A stretch of DNA of 64,000 nt from Bacteriovorax stolpii (GTDB lineage Bacteria; Bdellovibrionota; Bacteriovoracia; Bacteriovoracales; Bacteriovoracaceae). A program made the translations under genes and the position numbers. Location of the stretch: positions 1-64,000 of the forward strand of contig CAMASK010000001.1 of NCBI GenBank assembly GCA_945860895.1. Reading direction: 5' to 3'. The stretch's first letter is position 1; every line of letters begins with the position of its first letter. Shown one piece after another: positions 8,662 through 17,466 of the stretch. The notes beneath the pieces were generated by a model that searched no databases, was not told the DNA's origin, and was given only the letters and a program-made list of their open reading frames with translations.

Positions 8662-10737
8662 ATGGAAGGATTCGTTTCAAAATTCAAATCCTTAACGCAA
8701 AATTCGGATGTGGTCATTGCCATCGGATTAATGATTGTCCTTGGGGTAATGGTTGTTCCTATTCCACCATTTCTGCTGGATTTGTTTCTTACGCTTTCTA
8801 TTGGAATTTCAGTCGCAGTTTTATTAACTGCAGTTTATTCTAAGAAGCCCCTGGATTTTTCAACTTTTCCAACTGTGCTTTTAATCACAACGTTATTTCG
8901 TCTATCACTTAACGTTGCATCAACCCGAAATATTTTGCTTCACGGCTCCAGTGACGGAACAGGAGCTGCCGGGGAAATCATCAAAGCTTTTGGTGATTTC
9001 GTCGTTGGTGGTAATTATGCCGTAGGTATTGTTATTTTTATCATCCTTGTGGTGATTAACTTTATGGTAATCACTAAAGGTGCTGGTCGAGTAGCCGAGG
9101 TTTCTGCACGATTCACTTTAGATGCAATGCCAGGTAAACAAATGGCCATTGATGCTGATTTGAATGCCGGATTAATTGATGAAAAAGAAGCTAAACGTCG
9201 TCGTACTGAAGTTGCACAAGAAGCAGACTTTTACGGGTCTATGGATGGTGCTTCGAAATTTGTACGAGGAGAAGCCATTGCGGGGATTTTAATTACTGCC
9301 ATTAACATGATCGGTGGGATTATTATTGGAGTTGCTCAGCAGGATATGAGTTTTTCTGATGCTGCTCAAGTTTTCACACTTTTAACTGTTGGTGATGGTT
9401 TAATCGCTCAGATTCCTGCTCTGATTATCTCAACTGCTGCTGGTATTATCGCCACTAGAAATTCCAACACTGATTCTCTGGGGACACAGGTAGGAAATGA
9501 ATTTAGTGCCAATCCAAAATCATTTTATATTACCGCCGCTTCACTTACCATTTTCGGCTTGATTCCAGGTTTTCCAGGACTTCCGTTCATAATGATGGGG
9601 GGACTGGTTGCCTTCACTGGTTTTAAGATTGAAAAGAATAAAGAACTTGCGAAAAGTGCCGCCAGTTCAAGTGCTGTGGAAGAGACAAAAGCTAAAGTCG
9701 AAACGCTTGAATCTCTACTACCTGTTGAATTAGTTCAACTTGAAGTTGGTTACGGAATTGTGAGTATAGTTGATGCTAAACAAAATGGTGACCTGCTTGA
9801 ACGTATCTCTCATATCAGAAAACAGTTTGCTGTGGATTGGGGAGTCATCATTCCTTCGGTACGCATTAAAGACAATCTGGAATTAAAGCCAGGTGGTTAT
9901 TCAGTTAAATTAAAAGGTGTTGAGATTGCTAAAGGTGAACTCATGCCAGATCACTTAATGGCCATGGACCCTGGGACTGTGATTGAGCAGATGGACGGAA
10001 TTGAAACGAAAGAGCCTGTTTTTGGTTTACCGGCGATATGGGTGACAGATGATCGCAAAGATGAAGCTCAATATAATGGTTATACCGTTGTGGATCTTTC
10101 AACAATTGTTGCGACTCATTTAACAGAAGTCTTAAAGACTAACTTAAGCGAACTTTTTGGACGTCAGGAGTTAGTGAAGGTTTTAGATAACTTTAAAGAA
10201 GAAAATCCTAAGATCGTAGCGGACCTAGTCCCTGATATAATGACTCTTGGGTCCGTTCTGAAAGTCCTTCAAAATCTTCTAAGAGAAGGTGTTTCAGTAC
10301 GCGATCTTCGGTCTATTTTAGAAACACTCGCTGAATTTGGAACATCCACTAAAGATACCGAAGCACTAACTGAATACGTTCGACAGTCCCTATACCGTTC
10401 TATTACAGAAAAAATTAAGAGCTCGGCCGGGGATGTTCCTTTGTTCACCCTTGATCGTGCTTTAGAAGAAACCGTCGCCAGATCGATTATCCATACCGAT
10501 CATGGAACACAATTAAACCTTGATCCAAAAGTGACTCAAACTATTTTGGCATCTTTAAATGAAAAGATTGAAGAAGCTACCTCTCAGGGGGAAAAGATGG
10601 TTGTACTATGTTCACCAGTCATTCGACGCCATTTCAAGAGGTTGACTGAAAAATTCATTCCCAACATGATTGTGGTGAGTCATAATGAATTAAGCCCCGA
10701 AGTTAATATTAGATCCCTCGGTACGGTGAGGTTATAA
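8662..10737 (+). CDS. flhA: Flagellar export protein FlhA
   Basis: FlhA forms the nonameric export platform that binds chaperone-substrate complexes and couples the proton gradient to export. The 691-residue protein has about eight N-terminal membrane helices and the FHIPEP signature containing RFTLDAMPGKQMAIDADLN near residue 150. The large cytoplasmic domain ends in SLGTVRL. Length and motifs are normal. Only 3 bases separate it from flhF. Confidence 0.97.
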   Translation: MEGFVSKFKSLTQNSDVVIAIGLMIVLGVMVVPIPPFLLDLFLTLSIGISVAVLLTAVYSKKPLDFSTFPTVLLITTLFRLSLNVASTRNILLHGSSDGTGAAGEIIKAFGDFVVGGNYAVGIVIFIILVVINFMVITKGAGRVAEVSARFTLDAMPGKQMAIDADLNAGLIDEKEAKRRRTEVAQEADFYGSMDGASKFVRGEAIAGILITAINMIGGIIIGVAQQDMSFSDAAQVFTLLTVGDGLIAQIPALIISTAAGIIATRNSNTDSLGTQVGNEFSANPKSFYITAASLTIFGLIPGFPGLPFIMMGGLVAFTGFKIEKNKELAKSAASSSAVEETKAKVETLESLLPVELVQLEVGYGIVSIVDAKQNGDLLERISHIRKQFAVDWGVIIPSVRIKDNLELKPGGYSVKLKGVEIAKGELMPDHLMAMDPGTVIEQMDGIETKEPVFGLPAIWVTDDRKDEAQYNGYTVVDLSTIVATHLTEVLKTNLSELFGRQELVKVLDNFKEENPKIVADLVPDIMTLGSVLKVLQNLLREGVSVRDLRSILETLAEFGTSTKDTEALTEYVRQSLYRSITEKIKSSAGDVPLFTLDRALEETVARSIIHTDHGTQLNLDPKVTQTILASLNEKIEEATSQGEKMVVLCSPVIRRHFKRLTEKFIPNMIVVSHNELSPEVNIRSLGTVRL

Positions 10738-10740
10738 AGA

Positions 10741-12279
10741 ATGTTCGTTAAGAAATTCGAAGCCGATACATTAGAGGAAGCACTCAAAGCAGTTAAATTT
10801 GAGCTGGGTCCTGATGCAATTATTCTTAAGACTATTACTAACAATGGTCTAAAAGGTGCGTTCAAGAAAAAGCGCATCGAGATTACGGCAGCAATCTCGG
10901 AAAAAAGTTTCGAGAAAAAAGCCAAGGTGGACAAAGTGCTAAACAATGACCAAAAAGAATCCCTTTATCAAAAACCAGCTTCTTCCATTAAGGAAACGAT
11001 TACCAAATATAATGGTCAGCCTGGCCAGAATTCAAATTCAGCTGGTTATGGAAGTATGGGCCTGAACAAAGTTGTTAATACTTTGGCAAAAGGTACTGCG
11101 AGTCTAGGTGATATCACTACTAAAACTTCATCTTTAATTAAAAATAGTCTGGATGATTTTTTAACAGATGGGGAAGAAACATCTGGATTTGATCTTGATT
11201 CAAGTGATGATGAGCCAATTACTTATTCTCGCTCGCAAAATCGTGGAAAATATTCTGAGCCCCCTCAGGAAAAACCGGCTCCACGAGCGTCGCCTTCCAG
11301 ACAGATGTCAGACGAGCAGGTTGAGTTCAATCAACGTCAGGCCCGGCCTCAAGCTGAAGCTCAACCAGTAAATACAGTGAGCCGTGATGCTTATAATGAG
11401 CTCAGGTCTGAACTAAGAACTCAACAACATAAAGTGGAACTTCTTGAACAAAAGATCATGGAGCTTTCTCAGAATTACCATTTCAATCAGAAGCATCTCA
11501 ATGAAGCCAAAGGTGTTTACCAGTTAAGAACTACGCTTAAAACTTTGGATGTTGATGAATCTCATATTCTTGATTTAATTAAAAAAGCCAATTATGAGCT
11601 ATCGAAAGAAGATCTGGAAAATCCAGATGTGATCTTTGAATTTGCACTTAAAGAAATGGCTGTATCCATCAATACAGCTATTCCATTATTTGCCAAAGTT
11701 GTTAACGGTGAGCCTGTAATTACTGTTTTAGTATCTGAGGCTGCTTCCGGTCAAAGCACCATGGGTATGAAAATTGCCGTGCTTAAAAAAGATGTGGTAG
11801 TGATTCAATACTTTCATGATGCTCAAAATAACGCCTCAACCGACTTTGCCGCTCAGGTTTTCGGGATTAAAGTCGAAAAAGTGCAAAACTTCTCAGAAGT
11901 GGTAGGTCTTTGTCGAAAAGCGACGGAAGCTGGCAAATCTGTTCTGGTGGATGTTCGCCTGAATAGCAAATTTAGCGATGAAACAAAAAAATTCGTTGAG
12001 ACGCTTAAGCGTGGTTTCCAATATGTAGAAGTCCTAGGCACACTTTCGGCAATTCATTCTGAACTTTATAATCGAAAAATTATTGCCCGATATAAGGACG
12101 TCGTAGACGGTGTTATAATTTCTCATGTGGATCTTTGCATGAATTTTGGGGCCCTTTTCAATATTCATAAAACCCATAACAAGTTACCTCTTAAATTCTT
12201 TGGAACAGGCCCGGTAGTTCCAGATGATATCGAAGGTGCGACGGCTGAAAGATTGATGTCAGGTCTCTTTCAGTTCTAA
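10741..12279 (+). CDS. flhF: FlhF-like flagellar placement protein with degenerate GTPase motifs
   Basis: FlhF is the SRP-type GTPase that marks the pole for flagellar assembly. The 512-residue protein opens with the FlhF B-domain (MFVKKFEADTLEEALKAVKF). A long Ser/Gln/Pro-rich linker (about residues 70-215) and an N-G-like domain follow. In the G domain the P-loop GPTGVGKTT is replaced by SEAASGQST (332-340). The DTAGRS motif becomes DVRLNSK (from 404), and TKLDE becomes SHVDLC (461-466). The C-terminal GTGPVVPDDIEGA is preserved. Nucleotide binding by the usual mechanism therefore looks lost, although the open frame and operon position argue for a functional scaffold. Confidence 0.88.
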   Translation: MFVKKFEADTLEEALKAVKFELGPDAIILKTITNNGLKGAFKKKRIEITAAISEKSFEKKAKVDKVLNNDQKESLYQKPASSIKETITKYNGQPGQNSNSAGYGSMGLNKVVNTLAKGTASLGDITTKTSSLIKNSLDDFLTDGEETSGFDLDSSDDEPITYSRSQNRGKYSEPPQEKPAPRASPSRQMSDEQVEFNQRQARPQAEAQPVNTVSRDAYNELRSELRTQQHKVELLEQKIMELSQNYHFNQKHLNEAKGVYQLRTTLKTLDVDESHILDLIKKANYELSKEDLENPDVIFEFALKEMAVSINTAIPLFAKVVNGEPVITVLVSEAASGQSTMGMKIAVLKKDVVVIQYFHDAQNNASTDFAAQVFGIKVEKVQNFSEVVGLCRKATEAGKSVLVDVRLNSKFSDETKKFVETLKRGFQYVEVLGTLSAIHSELYNRKIIARYKDVVDGVIISHVDLCMNFGALFNIHKTHNKLPLKFFGTGPVVPDDIEGATAERLMSGLFQF

Positions 12280-12344
12280 AAATGTTTGTTCCTTGATTCT
12301 TTAAGGCCCGACAGGATGTCAGGCCGTGCGGTTACAGGAGTTAT

Positions 12345-13226
12345 ATGCACAAGACCAGTGAGTGGTTGCTTTCTTTTAGTTCAAATCAGAATATTAAGTC
12401 TAATTCCAGATCTCTTATCAAAAATGGCTTCAGGCGATGTTCAAAAATTTCCATTACAGGTGGAAAGGGTGGAGTTGGAAAGACCTCAATTGCACTTAAA
12501 ACGGCAATGGAGCTGGCAAAATCAGGCTTTCGCACTCTTCTGATTGATTGTGATTCTAATCTTTCCAATACTGCTATTAAATTAGGTCTTCCTCTTGAAA
12601 ATAAGTTTGAAAAACTTCTTTCTGCAGAAGCAACCTTTGAAGAGATCATCATTCAACTTGGTAACTTTCATTTACTTCCCGCCTGTAACGGCTCGATTGA
12701 AGTTTTTGAATCAAGACTAAATTTTGATGAAATCATCATCGATATTATTAATTCACATGAGCACGAATATGATTATATTCTGCTTGATTGCCCTGCTGGT
12801 GTCTCCCGTGAAGCTCTGACTTTAAATGCTTTTTGTGATTATCGCTGGGTGATTGTAACCCCAGATAAATCTTCTATTACTGATTCTTATTCACTCGTTA
12901 AATTGCTCGCAAATCGCTTTGGCATTAAAGAAAACCATTTGATGGTTAATATGTATCAAAATGATAAACAATATCAAAAAGTAGTCTCTACCTTGAGTGA
13001 AACAATCGAGAATTTTCTTGGTTTAAGTACAAAAGTGCTTGGTGGAATCCAAAAATTGGAAGTTTCTGCCGAAGGATTTGATACTTTTTTCCTATCTGAA
13101 ACAAAAACTGAATGGCAGAAAAACTTCGTTAAACTTTTATATGGGTTCACCGAAAAAGATGGTGGACCGACGGCACTCCATAAAAACGGAAGTAGCCTGA
13201 TGGCCAATGAACAAGACGTTCACTAA
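12345..13226 (+). CDS. flhG: MinD/ParA-type ATPase FlhG (FleN/YlxH)
   Basis: FlhG controls flagellar number and position, normally by activating FlhF GTPase activity. The 293-residue protein has a deviant Walker A motif, GGKGGVGKTS, after about 40 residues. The switch-like LLIDCDSNLSN and Walker B DYILLDCPAG follow, all intact. The N-terminal segment before the P-loop lacks the DQAxxLR activator motif that FlhG uses on FlhF, matching the degenerate FlhF next door. Start chosen for CAGGAG upstream of the ATG at 12345. Confidence 0.92.
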   Translation: MHKTSEWLLSFSSNQNIKSNSRSLIKNGFRRCSKISITGGKGGVGKTSIALKTAMELAKSGFRTLLIDCDSNLSNTAIKLGLPLENKFEKLLSAEATFEEIIIQLGNFHLLPACNGSIEVFESRLNFDEIIIDIINSHEHEYDYILLDCPAGVSREALTLNAFCDYRWVIVTPDKSSITDSYSLVKLLANRFGIKENHLMVNMYQNDKQYQKVVSTLSETIENFLGLSTKVLGGIQKLEVSAEGFDTFFLSETKTEWQKNFVKLLYGFTEKDGGPTALHKNGSSLMANEQDVH

Positions 13227-13248
13227 ACGGTAAGCACAGGAGAGCTCA

Positions 13249-14034
13249 ATGTCATCACTTACGGCCAAACTCAAGAACCTTAAAGATTACCGTTCAACCG
13301 TTGAACCAAAAGTAAAAGAAGAAATCATTCTTGAATACGCACCACTGGTACGTTACATCGCCCAGAAGATTGCTTCAAGACTTCCACCAAATATTGAACT
13401 CGATGATATGATTTCGTGTGGGGTCATCGGATTGATGGATGCGATCGAAAAATTCGATCCTACTCGTGATAATAAATTTAAAACATATGCTGAGTTCCGT
13501 ATTCGCGGTGCCATCCTGGATGAACTTCGCTCTCAAGACTGGGTTCCACGTTCAGTACGTGAAAAAGCTAAAGTTGTTGAGAAAGGTTATGCGAAACTTG
13601 AAAAAGATTTCGGTCGTCCGGCAACGGATGAAGAGATGTGTGTTCACCTTCAGTGCTCAATGGATGAGTTCCATGAACTTATCAATAAATCAAAATCAGT
13701 TTCTTTAATGAACATCGATGATGCAGCTGCCATGAGTAAAGGCGATAAGCGTTTGATGGTTTCTCTTATGGAAACTTCACGTTCGGCTAACCCTCAATCA
13801 GCTGTTGGATACAAGCATGCACAGGAAATCATCAAAGATGGAATTAAGTCATTGCCTGAAAAGCAGCGTCTGGTCCTTTCACTTTATTACTTCGAAGATC
13901 TGAACCTTAAAGAAATTGGCCAGGTTTTGGATGTCACTGAATCACGTGTCTCTCAGCTTCACACTCAGGCGATTTTAAAGCTTAAAGCGAAGCTCCGTAA
14001 TCAGTTCGAGTCTCATGAAGACATCGCCAGTTAA
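13249..14034 (+). CDS. fliA: Flagellar sigma factor FliA (sigma-28)
   Basis: This 261-residue sigma-70-family protein is of the FliA/WhiG type. Region 2 contains YAPLVRYIAQKIASRLP and YAEFRIRGAILDELRSQDW, followed by VPRSVREKA. A C-terminal region 4 helix-turn-helix contains LNLKEIGQVLDVTESRVSQL. It directs transcription of late flagellar and chemotaxis genes. It is the last gene of the flagellar block and is followed by an intrinsic terminator. No anti-sigma FlgM gene is seen beside it. Confidence 0.96.
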   Translation: MSSLTAKLKNLKDYRSTVEPKVKEEIILEYAPLVRYIAQKIASRLPPNIELDDMISCGVIGLMDAIEKFDPTRDNKFKTYAEFRIRGAILDELRSQDWVPRSVREKAKVVEKGYAKLEKDFGRPATDEEMCVHLQCSMDEFHELINKSKSVSLMNIDDAAAMSKGDKRLMVSLMETSRSANPQSAVGYKHAQEIIKDGIKSLPEKQRLVLSLYYFEDLNLKEIGQVLDVTESRVSQLHTQAILKLKAKLRNQFESHEDIAS

Positions 14035-14060
14035 TTAAAAATAAAATTAATCGCTTAAAA

Positions 14061-14085
14061 AGCCCTCGTATGAGGGTTTTTTTTT
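14061..14085 (+). terminator. Terminator of the flagellar block
   Basis: The stem AGCCCTC (14061-14067) pairs with GAGGGTT (14072-14078) over a GTAT loop, with G-T wobble at the base. A run of nine T follows. It lies 27 bases after the fliA stop. Confidence 0.85.
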
Positions 14086-14195
14086 GATAAGAATTGCTAA
14101 ACTGCCCCTACGGCTTGCTTGAAATAATCCCTTCCCAATCCCTGCATTTTTGTCGGAAAATTAACTATTGAATATCACAAAGTAAAAGGCTCATC

Positions 14196-16493
14196 ATGGA
14201 CTGGAAGAAGACCTTTAATCAAGGGCAGTGGGTAATCCACGGAATCTTTATTATTTCTGTATTAGTTGCAATTGGTTCTACACTCTTTGCATTCAGACTA
14301 AATCACTTACAGAGTACTGAAGAAGAGCAAATCATCAAGATCAATTCTGTAATCAAAGATCTTAAACAAGACAATAGTTTCGAGAAGATTGGTAAATATC
14401 TTTCATGGGCTCAGCCAGATAAGGCCAATGATAAAATGCGTGAACTGACTCAAAAAATTGCTGAAACTGAAGAAATGCTTGAAATAAAGGCAAGTAAAGA
14501 AGTGGGCCTAGGCCTCAGGACTTTCAATAAATTGATTAATAATAATACCGGCATGAGTAATCCAACAGATGCCCTAAAAGTTTTGAATCAGAAAATCAAA
14601 GCTCTTCATGCTGTGAGTGAATCGCAAAAATATAGAACGATCATTACTATCACTGAAAACATGCTGGAACGTACTGGCAGTTTAAACTCTAAAAACGTAG
14701 GCGGCTCAATTCAAGTAAGTTATTTGAAAACTGATCTTAAGCGACTAGAGCAATTGATTGAGGGTTCAACTCTGGATGAAAATGCTAAAAATGCATTGAA
14801 TAACCGTTTTCAATCCATGAAGTACGAAATGGATCTTTTAGAGAGTCTCAATTCTCAATCAAGAAATTTAAAAGTTCATATTAATCAATCTGCCCTGGCC
14901 CTTGGTCAATGGTTATTAGATGTAGAGAAAAAGGCAACTGAGATCAAAGGCATGCGGGCAGGAAAGCAAAATCAATTGATTATTATGCTAACTGGACTCG
15001 TAGCCTTCCTTATTTTGTCTTGGATTGGCCTTGCGTATTTGTTTAGATGGCAAAAGAATAAAATTTCCCTTCAAATGGAAATGGAAGTCAAAACGGTAAT
15101 TGAAAAAGGCATTATTAGCGATCAAAGGTATATGATTGATCATTATTCTGATAACACCCGTGATGAAATCGTAAGACTCCTTGATGAATTAAAAATTAAG
15201 TTAAATCTTGGAACCTTATTGCATGAGGGGTTACCGTTTGCAGGATGCATGATTGATTATAACTTTAAGCTTACCTGGTACAACAATCTCTTCCTTGATC
15301 AACTCTATTTGAGTGATGAAGAAGTAAGAAGTGATGCTTTTAATTGGGATTATGTTCGTGATTATTTAAATCTTGAAGAAGATCCAATTTATCAGGCCAT
15401 GGTCAACAAAATCGCCGGGATTTACCCTGTTAAAGTAAAGCAGGATGAGCTTACACCTGCTCAGCCTTACGAAATGTATGTAACACCTGTTTTAGAAAAT
15501 CGTGAAAGCAGAGTGATGGTATTCTTCTACCCATTAATTTCTGTTAAGGAAGCCATTAAAGAACAGGTTAATTTGACTGAAGCATTTATTCATAAATTTA
15601 TTAATCTTTGGGACCAAAATCTTTTGGATGAGGATGAACTCAGATTGATGGAGAAGAATTTTAAAAGCAATGACATGGATAAGCTATATCTTGACCTGCA
15701 TTCAATTCATGAGCGAGTTATTGCAGAGAAGTCAGAATGCATCTCGGCGATCCGCTCATTGGAAAAAGAAAATGAAGATTATTCTCATGCTCTTCAGCAC
15801 ATGCAAGAAATTGAGATTGAGAGAAAGTTGATTATTAAAGAAGAAATTAAAACGGCTAATGATCTGAGAAACTCATTTATTACTTCAATTGAGAAAAGTG
15901 AAAGTCTTCTTCACATCAATAAGACTATTATGCAACAGAATGATGATTACAAGAATGAAGCTCATCGTTTGCACATGGTTTCATTAGAAGCTTTGAAAAA
16001 AGGAAAGGAGTCCATGGAAATTCTCAATCAACTTGATAGTGTTAAAACAGATTACAAGAAACTTAAATTCGAATTAATGGAAGTTAAGGCAAAACTGATT
16101 TCTATGAATAACTCTCTTTTAGCTCAATTACCCCCTCTGGATGAGAACCAACAAAAAATTGCAACCAGATACAAAGATGAACTTGCCCGACTTGATTTCA
16201 ATGTAGCCACTCTTGATAAAAAGCTTACTCAATTGGATGTGCTATTATCCAAACTAAACATGATTCATGAAAAGCAGCCGGTAGAACAGACCGCTTTTAG
16301 TTTTCAAACTTCACAAAAAGATCATGAACTTCGTGAAGCTTTACTCGAGATTCAAAAAATTCTTAACCTAGAGGAGAATAAAATTCTCGATCATTTTCAA
16401 ACTTTGCATGGTCTTATAAAGAAAGAGATTAAACCCATTACGAATACTAATGCCTTTTCTCCTTCGATTGAAGGGGAAAATGTTCTCTCTTAA
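14196..16493 (+). CDS. Two-TM sensor-like protein with PAS-like domain and coiled coil, no output domain
   Basis: The 765-residue protein has a membrane anchor near residues 15-37. A largely helical segment (38-260), presumably periplasmic, and a second membrane helix (about 262-283) follow. A PAS-like domain lies around residues 340-450, containing GCMIDYNFKLTWYN. Some 300 residues of coiled coil rich in Glu, Lys and Leu come next. The architecture resembles a chemoreceptor or histidine kinase, but I see no kinase motifs, MCP signalling hairpin, GGDEF or phosphatase domain. It follows fliA after a terminator. Its stop directly abuts the next ATG (TAAATG), so it is coupled to the pseudouridine synthase gene. 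Confidence 0.7.
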   Translation: MDWKKTFNQGQWVIHGIFIISVLVAIGSTLFAFRLNHLQSTEEEQIIKINSVIKDLKQDNSFEKIGKYLSWAQPDKANDKMRELTQKIAETEEMLEIKASKEVGLGLRTFNKLINNNTGMSNPTDALKVLNQKIKALHAVSESQKYRTIITITENMLERTGSLNSKNVGGSIQVSYLKTDLKRLEQLIEGSTLDENAKNALNNRFQSMKYEMDLLESLNSQSRNLKVHINQSALALGQWLLDVEKKATEIKGMRAGKQNQLIIMLTGLVAFLILSWIGLAYLFRWQKNKISLQMEMEVKTVIEKGIISDQRYMIDHYSDNTRDEIVRLLDELKIKLNLGTLLHEGLPFAGCMIDYNFKLTWYNNLFLDQLYLSDEEVRSDAFNWDYVRDYLNLEEDPIYQAMVNKIAGIYPVKVKQDELTPAQPYEMYVTPVLENRESRVMVFFYPLISVKEAIKEQVNLTEAFIHKFINLWDQNLLDEDELRLMEKNFKSNDMDKLYLDLHSIHERVIAEKSECISAIRSLEKENEDYSHALQHMQEIEIERKLIIKEEIKTANDLRNSFITSIEKSESLLHINKTIMQQNDDYKNEAHRLHMVSLEALKKGKESMEILNQLDSVKTDYKKLKFELMEVKAKLISMNNSLLAQLPPLDENQQKIATRYKDELARLDFNVATLDKKLTQLDVLLSKLNMIHEKQPVEQTAFSFQTSQKDHELREALLEIQKILNLEENKILDHFQTLHGLIKKEIKPITNTNAFSPSIEGENVLS

Positions 16494-17321
16494 ATGCGTT
16501 CTTTTAATATAAATGTTTCAAAGTACTTCACGGCTAAAATAAAACTCGGTGAAGTACTTCATAAAGTAACATCTCTTGACCCATCTATTCTATCAGATGC
16601 TGCCCAAAAGGGTGCTGTCTGGATCCAGAAGGGTGGTAAGGGTAAAATTCTTAAGCTACGATCAACTGATGCGATAGTTGATCCTGATGACAAAGTTAAT
16701 TTCTATTACGATCCACGTGTCCTCTCTTATCCTGAATTGACTAATGCTGAATGTGTGCTAGAAACGCAAGATTATGGCATCTGGATAAAACCGGCCGGTG
16801 TTCTTCCACAAGGAACGCAAACTGGAGATCATACTGCGCTTCTAAGAATTATTGAAAAACTCAAAAAAAAAGAAGTTTACCTGATTCATCGTCTGGACCG
16901 TGAAACTGAAGGCTTAATGGTCGTTGGTTATACCTCGGATGCAGCATCTCGATTAAGCGATTTATTTGCAAAAAATAAAATCATTAAGACTTACCAAGCT
17001 ATCGTTAAAGGTGAGCTAGAAAGAGGACTTCGAAAAACAATTACAGATTCACTTGATGGAAAAGAGGCGATTACCCATTTTGAAGTATTGGAAAATGCGA
17101 ATGGAAAAAGTCTCTTAGAAATTAGGATCGATACAGGTCGCCTTCATCAGATCCGCCGTCACCTCGATGGAATTGGGTATCCAATAATGGGGGATCCAAA
17201 ATATGGTAAGGGTAATAAGAATCGCGAGGGGCTGAAGCTATTGGCAAAATCCTTAGCCTTTAAAGATCCATGGACAGGCCAAAAAGTGGAAGTGGCGCTG
17301 GGGTCTCAACTTGTAATCTGA
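16494..17321 (+). CDS. RluA-family RNA pseudouridine synthase
   Basis: The 275-residue protein has an N-terminal S4-like region. A pseudouridine synthase domain follows with the catalytic motif HRLDRETEGLMV (the Asp in HRLDRE is the catalytic residue) and the later GRLHQIRRHLDGIGYPIMGD block typical of the RluA/RluC/RluD group. It isomerises specific uridines in rRNA or tRNA; the target cannot be told from sequence alone. Its ATG follows immediately on the preceding stop and has no separate ribosome binding site. Confidence 0.9.
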   Translation: MRSFNINVSKYFTAKIKLGEVLHKVTSLDPSILSDAAQKGAVWIQKGGKGKILKLRSTDAIVDPDDKVNFYYDPRVLSYPELTNAECVLETQDYGIWIKPAGVLPQGTQTGDHTALLRIIEKLKKKEVYLIHRLDRETEGLMVVGYTSDAASRLSDLFAKNKIIKTYQAIVKGELERGLRKTITDSLDGKEAITHFEVLENANGKSLLEIRIDTGRLHQIRRHLDGIGYPIMGDPKYGKGNKNREGLKLLAKSLAFKDPWTGQKVEVALGSQLVI

Positions 17322-17466
17322 TCAAGTTATTGATTTTAATAGCTTATTTGTGCCTCTCCAATATTTTTACACCTTTGTAAAAACTTCATTTCTTCGATCA
17401 TTCCTACCAATAAAGTCGCTGAACCCATAAGATAGCGCCAAGCGTTATCTTCTTTTTGGAGCCAGT

